Assembly (NCBI GenBank): GCA_009908925.1
Contig: JAAAOH010000224.1
Span: forward strand, 1-14,658
Length of the DNA stretch: 14,658 nt
Direction of reading: 5' to 3'
From: Spirochaetota bacterium
Lineage (GTDB): Bacteria; Spirochaetota; Spirochaetia; DSM-27196; PWMO01
A program made the translations under genes and the position numbers. Shown piece by piece: positions 6,799 to 14,353 of this stretch. How positions within the stretch are numbered: position 1 is the stretch's first letter; the number at the start of each line of letters is the position of its first letter. The notes beneath the pieces were generated by a model that had not been told where the DNA came from, ran no database searches, and was given only the letters and a program-made list of their open reading frames with translations.

Positions 6799-8085
6799 TC
6801 AGCCGGCGGCGGCCCGCGGTCCGATGGAATCGCTTCCGAAGTAGGGTCGGAGCCCCTGTGGGATGCGGATGCTTCCGTCTTCCTGCTGGTGGTTCTCGAG
6901 GATGGCGATTATGGCACGGGATACGGCGATTGCCGTACCGTTGAGCATGTGCACGAGCCGCCGGGTCTTCTCTTCCCGGAATCGGACGCCGAGCCGCCGG
7001 GCCTGATAGTCGGTGCAGTTGGATGCACTCGTAACCTCGCCCCAGTCGCCCGTCTCACCCCGTCCCGGCATCCATGCCTCGATGTCGTACTTCCTGTAGG
7101 CGGGCCCACCGAGGTCGCCCGTACAGGTGTCCACCACACGGTACGGCACTTCGAGGCCCTGGAAGATCTCCTCTTCTATCGCGAGGAGCTCGTCGTGGAT
7201 CTTCTCCGATTCCTCCGGGCGGCAGTAGACGAACATTTCGACTTTACTGAACTGGTGGACCCGGTACAGGCCCTTGGAGAACTGGCCGGCTGCTCCCGCC
7301 TCGCGCCTGAAACAGTGCGAAAATCCCGCCATCCGGATCGGAAGGGAATCGGCGTCGAGAATTGAATCGGCATGGTACCCGCCGAGGGTAATCTCTGCGG
7401 TGCCGACGAGGCAGGTGCCCTCACCCTCGAGGGTGTAGATGTTGCTCTCCGCTCCCCGCGGATTGAATCCGATACCGCGGGCCACGTCCTCACGGGCGAC
7501 GTCGGGTGTGATCGTGGGCGTAAAGCCGTGTTTCACGAGGACGTCCATCGCGTAGCGCGAGAGTGCGAACTCGAGAAATACCGCCTCGTTCTTGAGGTAG
7601 TAGAACTTGGTGCCGGATACCTTGGTGGCGGTCTCGAAATCGATGAGGTCGAGCTCCTCGGCGATGGTGATGTGATCACGTGGATCAAACGAGAACTCGG
7701 TCGGAGAGCCCACGCGCTTGAGCTCGGCATTGTCCTCATCGGTGCTCCCGATCGGTGCATCGGGATGCGACATGTTCGGTATGCGCGCGGCCTCTTCATT
7801 GAGGTTCGCCCCGATGTCCTTCACCTTTTGCTCGAGCTCGGGAATCTGCGCCTTCAGGCGCTTGCCTTCCTCGATGAGGGCGGCTCGCTCATCGGCTTCG
7901 AGCTGCTGTTTCATTCGTTTGGCGTTGTCGTTGCGACTGGCGCGAAGGGCCTCGAGCTCTTTGATTGCGGCGTTTCGCTCGTCATAGAGTCGAGCAACGA
8001 GCTCGGCGCTCGCATCTACGTTGCGGTTTCGGATGTTGGCCTGTACGGCATCGACATTGTCGCGGATGAACTTGGGATCAAGCAT
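6799..8085 (-). CDS. serS: Seryl-tRNA synthetase
   Basis: A 428-residue class II aminoacyl-tRNA synthetase that charges tRNA-Ser. An N-terminal antiparallel coiled coil that grips tRNA spans about residues 25-100. The catalytic domain shows the serine-site TAE (229-231), motif 2 from FRREAG (259-264) through GLYRVHQFSKVE (272-283), and motif 3 from NGTAIAVSRAIIAILE (382-397) to GLRP (411-414). Motif 2 reads GAAGQFSKG where many bacterial enzymes have GAAGRDTRG. I use ATG 8085 (MLDPKFIRDN, the standard family N-terminus). A further-upstream ATG at 8163 would add 26 Arg/Pro-rich residues translated from repeat B. No Shine-Dalgarno precedes 8085, and the -10 box of a good promoter ends only 6 nt before it, so a leaderless mRNA is likely. 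The neuB-like gene follows after 9 nt. Confidence 0.95.
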   Translation of the reverse strand: MLDPKFIRDNVDAVQANIRNRNVDASAELVARLYDERNAAIKELEALRASRNDNAKRMKQQLEADERAALIEEGKRLKAQIPELEQKVKDIGANLNEEAARIPNMSHPDAPIGSTDEDNAELKRVGSPTEFSFDPRDHITIAEELDLIDFETATKVSGTKFYYLKNEAVFLEFALSRYAMDVLVKHGFTPTITPDVAREDVARGIGFNPRGAESNIYTLEGEGTCLVGTAEITLGGYHADSILDADSLPIRMAGFSHCFRREAGAAGQFSKGLYRVHQFSKVEMFVYCRPEESEKIHDELLAIEEEIFQGLEVPYRVVDTCTGDLGGPAYRKYDIEAWMPGRGETGDWGEVTSASNCTDYQARRLGVRFREEKTRRLVHMLNGTAIAVSRAIIAILENHQQEDGSIRIPQGLRPYFGSDSIGPRAAAG

Positions 8086-8091
8086 GGGGCA

Positions 8092-8120
8092 ATGATAGCT
8101 GCAGCGCGGCCGCGTTTCAA
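8092..8120 (-). promoter_or_regulatory. Promoter of serS, probably giving a leaderless mRNA
   Basis: On the minus strand TTGAAA (+ coordinates 8115-8120) and TATCAT (8092-8097) are 17 nt apart, matching 10 of 12 sigma70 positions. Only six bases (TGCCCC) separate the -10 box from ATG 8085. The expected start site therefore falls on or next to the A of the ATG, and there is no room for a ribosome binding site. The 5' end of repeat B begins 14 nt upstream of the -35 box. Confidence 0.58.
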
Positions 8121-8129
8121 GCCGACGGT

Positions 8130-8163
8130 GGGGCCGGCACGCGGGGCCGGCACGCGGGGCCAC
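8130..8163 (+). repeat. 13-bp tandem duplication at the left end of repeat B
   Basis: GGGGCCGGCACGC occurs at 8130-8142 and 8143-8155, followed by a partial third unit (8156-8161). The duplication gives copy B two nested versions of its left inverted repeat, 8134-8148 and 8147-8161. Either can pair with the right inverted repeat. Confidence 0.85.
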
Positions 8164-8329
8164 AGGCGAACCGTAGCCGCGCCCGCCTCCGTGAGCCCGG
8201 CCTCGACGCTCCCCGTTCGCTCAGCCTCGCCCTGCGGGCTCGGCTCGGCTCACGAGGTCGCGCTCGGCGCGGTCTCCCGGCGCGGGCGCGCCGCGGGTGC
8301 AGGCGGCCCCGCGTGCCGGGCGCGGTCAG
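8134..8329 (+). repeat. Repeat element copy B, full length, nested inverted repeats
   Basis: It fills most of the 323-nt gap between serS and the DUF4160 gene. Three inverted-repeat pairs are nested in order. The outer pair is CCGGCACGCGGGGCC (8147-8161, also 8134-8148) with GGCCCCGCGTGCCGG (8305-8319), perfect over 15 bp, or 16 using 8134-8149 with 8304-8319. The middle pair is CGCGCCCGC (8178-8186) with GCGGGCGCG (8282-8290). The inner pair is GTGAGCC (8191-8197) with GGCTCAC (8247-8253). Positions 8189-8277 are identical to 8928-9016 in copy C, and the distal half aligns with copy A. The right boundary is set by shared sequence with A and is uncertain by several bases. No credible protein is encoded. 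Confidence 0.8.
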
Positions 8330-8372
8330 GGGTGGCGGTGCGGTCCCCGGGTGGCGGTGGTAGTCGGGGTGC
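8330..8372. other. GC-rich spacer ending in a small hairpin
   Basis: Between the end of repeat B and the DUF4160 promoter the sequence is G-rich, with GGTGGCGGT words. It runs into a 5-bp hairpin, GGTGC-TTC-GCACC (8368-8380), that overlaps the proposed -35 box. The hairpin could be an operator for autoregulation. Nothing else is visible. Confidence 0.25.
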
Positions 8373-8401
8373 TTCGCACCGCGCGCGGGGCGTGTTATTC
8401 T
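8373..8401 (+). promoter_or_regulatory. Candidate promoter of the DUF4160-DUF2442 pair
   Basis: TTCGCA (8373-8378) and TATTCT (8396-8401) are 17 nt apart and match 8 of 12 sigma70 positions. Seven bases separate the -10 box from GTG 8409, again predicting a leaderless transcript. No Shine-Dalgarno precedes the GTG. The -35 lies inside the GGTGC/GCACC hairpin. Confidence 0.35.
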
Positions 8402-8408
8402 TTGAGAT

Positions 8409-8648
8409 GTGAGCCCGACTGTGTTTCGTGAGGGTCCGTATCGCTTCTACTTCTTTTCTCGGGAAGAACCCCGCAAGCACGTGCACGTGATATGTCCCGA
8501 TGGGGAAGCGAAGTTCTGGCTCGAGCCCCATGTTGAGCTTGCGGTGGCCAACCGCATCTCGCCACAGTCGCTCAGAACCGTCGAGGCTATCGTGGAAAAC
8601 CGAAAACAGGAGATTATAGATGCCTGGTACCGTCACTTCTCCGATTGA
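8409..8648 (+). CDS. DUF4160 family protein
   Basis: A 79-residue protein starting with GTG. An in-frame TGA at 8403-8405 rules out any earlier start, and the family-like opening SPTVFREGPYRFYFFS supports this one. Characteristic segments are RKHVHV (residues 22-27) and AKFWLEP (34-40), then a helical C-terminal half ending in DAWYRHF. The function of this family is not established. It is often found next to DUF2442, as here, and the pair has the small, overlapping layout of a toxin-antitoxin module, which is my inference. The next gene starts 29 nt before this one ends. Its base composition is visibly less GC-rich than the flanking repeats. It is flanked by repeat copies B and C. Confidence 0.82.
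   Translation: MSPTVFREGPYRFYFFSREEPRKHVHVICPDGEAKFWLEPHVELAVANRISPQSLRTVEAIVENRKQEIIDAWYRHFSD
8608..8612 (+). promoter_or_regulatory. Ribosome binding site of the DUF2442 gene, inside DUF4160
   Basis: AGGAG lies 7 nt before ATG 8620, within the coding sequence of the preceding gene. It is a good site and contrasts with the absent site for DUF4160. DUF2442 may therefore be made in excess of its partner, as is common for antitoxins. Confidence 0.6.
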
Positions 8649-8880
8649 AGTCGTACAGGTTACGCCGTTCGGGATATGGCTGGCATACGGAGACGCCGAA
8701 TACTACATGGACTTTGATCACTTTCCCTGGTTCCGGGATGCTCCGGTCCGAAAGATCTTCAATGTGGAGGAGGTTTCCGCCGGTCATTTCTACTGGCCGG
8801 ATCTCGATATAGACCTCGATCTCGATCGGATCGAACATCCGGAGAAGTACCCGCTAATCGCTCGGAAACACGACTCATAG
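8620..8880 (+). CDS. DUF2442 family protein
   Basis: An 86-residue protein of the DUF2442 family. It shows the beta-rich start VVQVTPFGIWLAYGDAEYYM (residues 11-30), HFPWFRDAPVRKI (34-46) and the diagnostic WPDLDIDLDLDRIE (59-72). The family has no settled biochemical role; some relatives are fused to DNA-binding domains, but none is visible here. A strong AGGAG site and the 29-nt overlap with DUF4160 indicate translation as a unit. Repeat copy C begins one base after the stop codon, and proC converges from the other side. An antitoxin-like role beside DUF4160 is possible but unproven. Confidence 0.8.
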   Translation: MPGTVTSPIEVVQVTPFGIWLAYGDAEYYMDFDHFPWFRDAPVRKIFNVEEVSAGHFYWPDLDIDLDLDRIEHPEKYPLIARKHDS

Positions 8881-9016
8881 GGGGCGGCACGCGCGGCTAC
8901 CTGACAAACCGCAGCCGCGCCGCGCGCCCGTGAGCCCGGCCTCGACGCTCCCCGTTCGCTCAGCCTCGCCCTGCGGGCTCGGCTCGGCTCACGAGGTCGC
9001 GCTCGGCGCGGTCTCC
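8881..9016 (+). repeat. Repeat element copy C, truncated at the 3' end
   Basis: It starts directly after the DUF2442 stop with GGGGCGGCACGCGCGG, a diverged form of the left end of copy B (8143 onward). Positions 8928-9016 are identical to 8189-8277. It keeps the inner inverted repeat GTGAGCC (8930-8936) with GGCTCAC (8986-8992). It lacks the middle and outer 3' arms, because identity ends 9 nt before the proC stop codon. It lies between convergent genes, so the hairpin could act as a terminator or barrier for both, but there is no U-tract. Confidence 0.82.
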
Positions 9017-9025
9017 GGGCGCCGC

Positions 9026-9820
9026 TTACTCCAGCTCCGTCGCGCGGTTGGCTGCTCTGCTTACCGCGTTGATCACCGCGGCCGAGAAGCCGCCCTCCTC
9101 GAGGGCGGTGAGGCCTTCGATCGTGGTGCCGGCGGGCGAGGCGACGCGACTCGCGAGGGATATCGGGTGCTCACCGGTCTCGCGGATGAGAGCGGTTGCC
9201 CCTTCGAGGACGTCGAGGGACGCCGCGAGAGCCTGCGGGTAGGGGAGCCCCGCCCGCGTGGCGCCGAGCGCGAGCGAGTGGATGAACTCGAAGGTGAAGG
9301 CGAGCCCCGAGCCCGAGACTCCCGTTACGGCAGACATCAGCTTTTCGGGGATTTCCTGCGGAGTGCCGATCGCCCGGGCAACCTCGAGGGCCGCGTCGCG
9401 GAAATCATCATCCGCTCCCTCTGCAAAGGAAACCCCGACGACCGCCCTGCCTACCTTCGCCGCGAGGCTGGGCATGAACCGGGAGATATTCCGGCTGGAG
9501 AGCGCGTCGGTGAAACGCGAGAGCGGCGTGCCGGCGAGGATGCTCACGAGTCGGAGCTCGCTCGAGATCGGCTCGAGGCGCTCTATCATCGCCTCGACGT
9601 CCTGCGGCTTTATCGCCAGCACCACTACGTCGCTGAAGGAGACGAGGTGAGCGAGAGACTCCGTGAAATCGCGGGCGCCGTGCGCCTCGATAGCGGCCGC
9701 CTTTCGCTCCTCGGAGACCTCCACGATGCCGAGCTCGAGCTCGGGATTGCGGGCCTTGAGACCCGAGACGATGGCCTCTCCCATGTTGCCGTACCCAATG
9801 AGTCCGAGTCGTTGTAGCAT
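9026..9820 (-). CDS. proC: Pyrroline-5-carboxylate reductase
   Basis: A 264-residue NAD(P)H-dependent enzyme catalysing the last step of proline synthesis, pyrroline-5-carboxylate to proline, in the cytoplasm. The N-terminal Rossmann motif is LGLIGYGNMGEAI (residues 5-17), with VVLAIKPQDV further in. The C-terminal dimerisation and substrate region shows GVSGSGLAF and the family signature ASPAGTTIEGLTALEEGGF. The length is typical. I start at ATG 9820; an open frame runs 100 codons further upstream but only as a shadow of tpx. The gene lies 25 nt after tpx with AGGA-like sequence before the ATG, so it is probably the last member of the rhomboid-prfA-prmC-rel-tpx series. The stop codon is followed after 9 nt by repeat C. 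Confidence 0.94.
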   Translation of the reverse strand: MLQRLGLIGYGNMGEAIVSGLKARNPELELGIVEVSEERKAAAIEAHGARDFTESLAHLVSFSDVVVLAIKPQDVEAMIERLEPISSELRLVSILAGTPLSRFTDALSSRNISRFMPSLAAKVGRAVVGVSFAEGADDDFRDAALEVARAIGTPQEIPEKLMSAVTGVSGSGLAFTFEFIHSLALGATRAGLPYPQALAASLDVLEGATALIRETGEHPISLASRVASPAGTTIEGLTALEEGGFSAAVINAVSRAANRATELE

Positions 9821-9845
9821 GATCCTGCCTGTCCTTTGTGCTGCT

Positions 9846-10352
9846 CTACACCTTCGAAACCGCGGCCAGTACCGCGTCGTAGTCCGGCTCCTGGGCGATC
9901 TCGGGAACGAGCTGAGTGTATCGAACCGTGTCGTTGCCGTCGACCACGACCACCGCGCGGCCGAGCAATCCGGCAAGCGGGCCATCGGCCTGCTCGATGC
10001 CATAGCGGCGTCCGAACTCCCGGTTGCGGAGCTGGGAGAGCGTGACCACGCTGTCGATCTTTTCGGTCTCGCAGAAGCGTTTCTGCGCGAAGGGCAGATC
10101 GGCGCTGACGGTGAGCACAACCGTGTTGTCGAGTTTCTTCACTTCCTCGTTGAAGCGTTTCGCCGAGGCGGCGCAGACGCTCGTGTCGAGGCTCGGAACG
10201 ATATTCAGTATCTTGGTCCGCCCGGCGAAGTCCGCAAGACCGACGTCGGACATATCCTCTCTGGTAAGCGTAAAGTCCGGTGCTTTCTCGCCCTCTGCCG
10301 GAAGCTGACCGTTGGTGTGAACGGGATTACCCTTGAACGTGATCTGTGCCAT
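9846..10352 (-). CDS. tpx: Thiol peroxidase Tpx (atypical 2-Cys peroxiredoxin)
   Basis: A 168-residue peroxiredoxin that reduces hydrogen peroxide and alkyl hydroperoxides with electrons from thioredoxin. The peroxidatic cysteine C60 lies in PSLDTSVCAASAKRF and the resolving cysteine C94 in KRFCETE. The 34-residue spacing is that of E. coli Tpx (C61/C95). N-terminal FKGNPV and APDFTL are also typical. AAGGAG (+ strand 10360-10365) is 7 nt before the ATG and overlaps the rel stop codon, so rel and tpx are translated from one message. The link to the stringent-response gene is positional only. Confidence 0.96.
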   Translation of the reverse strand: MAQITFKGNPVHTNGQLPAEGEKAPDFTLTREDMSDVGLADFAGRTKILNIVPSLDTSVCAASAKRFNEEVKKLDNTVVLTVSADLPFAQKRFCETEKIDSVVTLSQLRNREFGRRYGIEQADGPLAGLLGRAVVVVDGNDTVRYTQLVPEIAQEPDYDAVLAAVSKV

Positions 10353-10363
10353 GTTGCTGCTCC

Positions 10364-12373
10364 TTATCCGGTAGGTTGTGCTCCGGCGTCCTGAATGTTC
10401 ATGACGGCCGGAACGGTGCGAATGCTCTTCATCACCTTCTTTACGTGCTCGCGTCGGTCGAGCTCCATGGTGAAATAGGCCTCGAGGTTGCCCGTGTCGT
10501 TCTCCTCAACGCGTCCCTCGATGAGGTGACCGTTGAGCTTTCGAACCGCACCTTCGATCTCGCTGAAGAGATCGGAGGTCTTGCGTGCGGTCACCTTGAA
10601 CCGACGGGTCGCCCGGGGTGAGACCGTTTCCCATTCGACGTCGATCGCTCGCTCCTCGTAATCAGGGATGAGCTTGAGGTTGGGGCAGTTGCGCTTGTGC
10701 ACGATGATACCCCGACCACGGGAAACGTAGCCTACGATGTCGTCTCCGGTCGTCGGGTTGCAGCATCCGGCGAAGTGGATCATGAAATTGCGGTCGTTCC
10801 CGATACGCACGCCGACTTTGCGTCGGTCGAAGATCTTGCTCTGGGCGGGCTGTTGAGGCGCCGTCTCTTCGGGCTTCTGTTCGGCCGGCTCTTCCTGCTT
10901 GCGTCGCGCGACGATGCTGCGGTCGATGATGAGGTTTTCGTCGTGCTTGTTGAGCCAGTGGCGGATCTTCGATCGGGCGCGACTGGTGTGGGCATAGCGC
11001 AGCCAGTTGAGGTGCGGGTGCGCGTTGGGGCTGGTCATGACTTCGATGACCTGGGTGTTCTTCAGCTCCGCCTTCAATGGGATAATCGAACCGTCGGCTT
11101 TCGCGCCCGATGTGTGATTGCCGACCTCGGTGTGGATGTGGTACGCGAAGTCGATGGCGGTCGAGCCCTTCGGAAGCTGGATGGCATCTCCCTTCGGGGT
11201 GAAGACGTAGATGCAGTCCTTGAGAATCTCGCGCTTTATCTCCTCGAGAAACTCGCTGGAGGTAATGCGCTGCCCGTCGAGGTCCTTCACGCGGTGCATG
11301 ATGGCGAGGTCGTGATTGTCGGAGCGCTTGCCGCGTCCCTGCTGCTTGTACAGCCAGTGGGCGGCGACGCCGTACTCTGCGGTGCGGTGCATTTCGAAGG
11401 TGCGGATCTGAATCTCCAGCATTTTCCCCCCGTAGCTCAGCACGGTGGTGTGGAGGCTCTGGTAGCGGTTCGCCTTGGGCATGGCGATGTAATCCTTGAA
11501 CCGTCCTTCGATCGGTGGCCACAGGCGATGAACCAGTCCGAGTATCGTGTAGCAGGAGGTCTCGTCGGCGGCCAGAATCCGGATACCCAGGCTGTCGTAG
11601 ATCTCGTCGAGCGGCTTGTTTCGCCGCTTCATCTTCTCGTAGATGGAATAGAAATGCTTCGCGCGGGCGTCGACCTCGATGTCGAGCCCGGCCTCCGCGG
11701 CTTTCTTGTAGATGGCGTTTTTCACGCGCTGGAGGTAGTCGGCCCGATCCCTTTTCTTCTGTTTTACGAAGGCCTTTATCTGGTCGTAGGTCTCGTGGTT
11801 GAGGTGCTTGAGCGCGAGGTCTTCGAGCTCGTCTTTGAGCCATGAAATACCGAGGCGCCCGGCAAGCGGTGCGTATATGTCGAGGGTCTCCTGTGCGATC
11901 TCACGACGGCGCTTCTCATTCTTGTACTCGAGGGTGCGCATGTTGTGCAGCTTGTCGGCGAGCTTGATGAGAATGACGCGGATGTCCTTCACCATCGCGA
12001 GGAGCATCTTGCGGATGGTCTCGGTTTCCTGGACGTTCTTGTTCTGCGCCTTGACGGTTGCGATCTTGGTGACCCCGTTTACCAGGGCATCGACGTCGCG
12101 GCCGAACTCCCGCCGCAGGTCCTGGCGGGTCATTTTGGTGTCCTCGAGGACATCGTGGAGAAACGCGGCAGCAACGGTGGAGGCGTCGAGGTTGAGATCG
12201 AGAAGAATGTCGGCAACCTGCAGCGGGTGGATGAAATAGGGCTCACCCGAGTCACGGAGCTGTCCCTCATGGAGCGTGCGTGAGGTTTTCGCCGCCGATA
12301 GAATCCGCTTGCGGTCATCGTCGGCGTAGCTCTCGAGTTTCTTTTCGAATGCCGTGAGCGTCTCTATCATCAT
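10364..12373 (-). CDS. rel: Bifunctional (p)ppGpp synthetase/hydrolase, Rel/SpoT family
   Basis: A 669-residue long RelA/SpoT homologue that makes and degrades the alarmone (p)ppGpp. The hydrolase HD domain is intact: H49, H73-D74 and D140 are the metal ligands, with E77/D78 in HDVLEDT. The synthetase domain has D260 (EIYDSLGIRI), RFKD at 291-294 (the RxKD motif of bifunctional enzymes rather than the ExDD motif of RelA) and E320 (MLEIQIRT). Regulatory parts follow in order: TGS (about 386-447), a helical linker, a conserved-cysteine region (GCCNP 536-540, RNCPN 561-565) and an ACT domain from about 591. A Glu/Gln/Pro-rich linker lies at 491-511. Two adjacent ATGs (12373, 12370) are possible. 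The prmC stop is one base upstream, so translation is coupled. Both activities are predicted. Confidence 0.96.
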   Translation of the reverse strand: MMIETLTAFEKKLESYADDDRKRILSAAKTSRTLHEGQLRDSGEPYFIHPLQVADILLDLNLDASTVAAAFLHDVLEDTKMTRQDLRREFGRDVDALVNGVTKIATVKAQNKNVQETETIRKMLLAMVKDIRVILIKLADKLHNMRTLEYKNEKRRREIAQETLDIYAPLAGRLGISWLKDELEDLALKHLNHETYDQIKAFVKQKKRDRADYLQRVKNAIYKKAAEAGLDIEVDARAKHFYSIYEKMKRRNKPLDEIYDSLGIRILAADETSCYTILGLVHRLWPPIEGRFKDYIAMPKANRYQSLHTTVLSYGGKMLEIQIRTFEMHRTAEYGVAAHWLYKQQGRGKRSDNHDLAIMHRVKDLDGQRITSSEFLEEIKREILKDCIYVFTPKGDAIQLPKGSTAIDFAYHIHTEVGNHTSGAKADGSIIPLKAELKNTQVIEVMTSPNAHPHLNWLRYAHTSRARSKIRHWLNKHDENLIIDRSIVARRKQEEPAEQKPEETAPQQPAQSKIFDRRKVGVRIGNDRNFMIHFAGCCNPTTGDDIVGYVSRGRGIIVHKRNCPNLKLIPDYEERAIDVEWETVSPRATRRFKVTARKTSDLFSEIEGAVRKLNGHLIEGRVEENDTGNLEAYFTMELDRREHVKKVMKSIRTVPAVMNIQDAGAQPTG

Positions 12374-12374
12374 T

Positions 12375-13247
12375 TTACCCGCGCCGGCCGATGACGACTC
12401 GTCGCCGTCCGGCGAGATCCTCTCGAGTGCCGGTCTCTTCGTAGCCGGCGTCCTGCAGTATCATGCGGACATCCATATTCTGGTCATCCGCGACTTCGAT
12501 TACAAGATAACCATAGGGTTTTAGAGAATAAAGAGCTTCTCCCACGAGCCTTCGCACCAGCTCGAGCCCGTCCGGCCCGCCGTCCAGGGCGTCGGGCGGC
12601 TCCGGCCAGTCGCGCTCGCGCATCTCGGCCACTTCGTCGCTTCGCAGATACGGCGGATTGGAGACGATGAGGTCCCAGGTGCCCGGCACGCCATCGAGGA
12701 TGTCCGCTGAGAAGAAGGGCAACTGCCTCCCGAGGATACGCCGGGCGTTCAACAGAAAGACCTCGCGCGCGCCCGCGGAGAGGTCGGAGCCTGCAACCTC
12801 CAGCTCCGGGCGCTCGGCGGCAAGTGTGACGGCTATCGCACCTGAGCCCGTGCAGCAGTCGAGCACGCGTGGTGCAGCCGCGCCCGGCTCCTGCCCACTG
12901 CGGCCGCCGGTCTGCCCGCGGTCCAGTATCTCGAGCGTCGCCTCAACGGCGGTTTCGGTGTCGGGGCGGGGCACGAGGACACGCTCGTCGACGTAGAAGA
13001 GCCGGCCGTAGAACTCCTTCTGTCGGCGGATGTAAGAGACCGGAATGCCGCGCTCGCGCTTTGCTATGGAGTCGCGAAAGTTCTCGAGGGCGCCGGCCGG
13101 CACCTCACTCAGGAACTCAGCGAAGAGATGCTCCTTGGTGACGCCCATGCAGAAGGCGAGGAGCACGGTTGCGTCGAGATAGGGCGTTTCCGCGCCGTGC
13201 CCGGTGAGCCGGTTCGTGCCTTCGAGGATGGCCTCGCGTACGGTCAT
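12375..13247 (-). CDS. prmC: Release factor glutamine methyltransferase PrmC
   Basis: A 290-residue SAM-dependent enzyme that N5-methylates the glutamine of the GGQ motif in release factors. After an N-terminal helical domain come PVSYI and FYGRLFYVDERVLVPRPDTE (79-98), the SAM loop LDCCTGSGAIAV (129-140) and the catalytic NPPY (197-200). The SAM loop has Cys-Cys where LDLGTGSG is usual. A Gly/Gln-rich insert (about 109-126) lengthens the linker before the SAM loop. The C-terminal REDLAGRRRVV block is typical. The gene lies 11 nt downstream of prfA, the gene for its substrate. No strong ribosome site is seen, consistent with coupling. Its stop is one base from the rel start. Confidence 0.94.
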   Translation of the reverse strand: MTVREAILEGTNRLTGHGAETPYLDATVLLAFCMGVTKEHLFAEFLSEVPAGALENFRDSIAKRERGIPVSYIRRQKEFYGRLFYVDERVLVPRPDTETAVEATLEILDRGQTGGRSGQEPGAAAPRVLDCCTGSGAIAVTLAAERPELEVAGSDLSAGAREVFLLNARRILGRQLPFFSADILDGVPGTWDLIVSNPPYLRSDEVAEMRERDWPEPPDALDGGPDGLELVRRLVGEALYSLKPYGYLVIEVADDQNMDVRMILQDAGYEETGTREDLAGRRRVVIGRRG

Positions 13248-13258
13248 CGCCGCGTCCG

Positions 13259-14326
<1,068 letters not shown>

Positions 14327-14353
14327 TCCACTTATCTCCTGCGCCCTCGCTCC

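Larger units (their letters stand above)
8134..9016. mobile_element. Possible repeat-bounded cassette: copy B, DUF4160-DUF2442, copy C
   Basis: Direct copies B and C flank two small plus-strand genes that split the otherwise minus-strand proC and serS genes. Recombination between the 89-nt identical cores would remove 739 bp, including both genes, and leave one repeat. No transposase or integrase is encoded inside, and no target duplication is visible. Mobility is inferred from architecture alone. Confidence 0.35.

Noticed and set aside
6388..7365. Long open frame (325 codons) on the plus strand
   Set aside because: It is the antisense shadow of neuB and serS, whose protein motifs are unmistakable. 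High GC keeps opposite frames open.
7372..8412. Open frame of 346 codons antisense to serS running through repeat B
   Set aside because: Its first part is antisense to serS and its end is low-complexity Arg/Gly/Ala sequence translated from the repeat. No domain is visible.
8930..9817. 295-codon plus-strand frame beginning in repeat C
   Set aside because: It is antisense to proC, and its N-terminal SPASTLPVRSASP part is simply the translated repeat, seen again in the frame through copy B.
9821..10120. N-terminal extension of proC by 100 residues
   Set aside because: The extra frame is an out-of-frame reading of tpx. ProC homology starts at MLQRLGLIGYGNMG.
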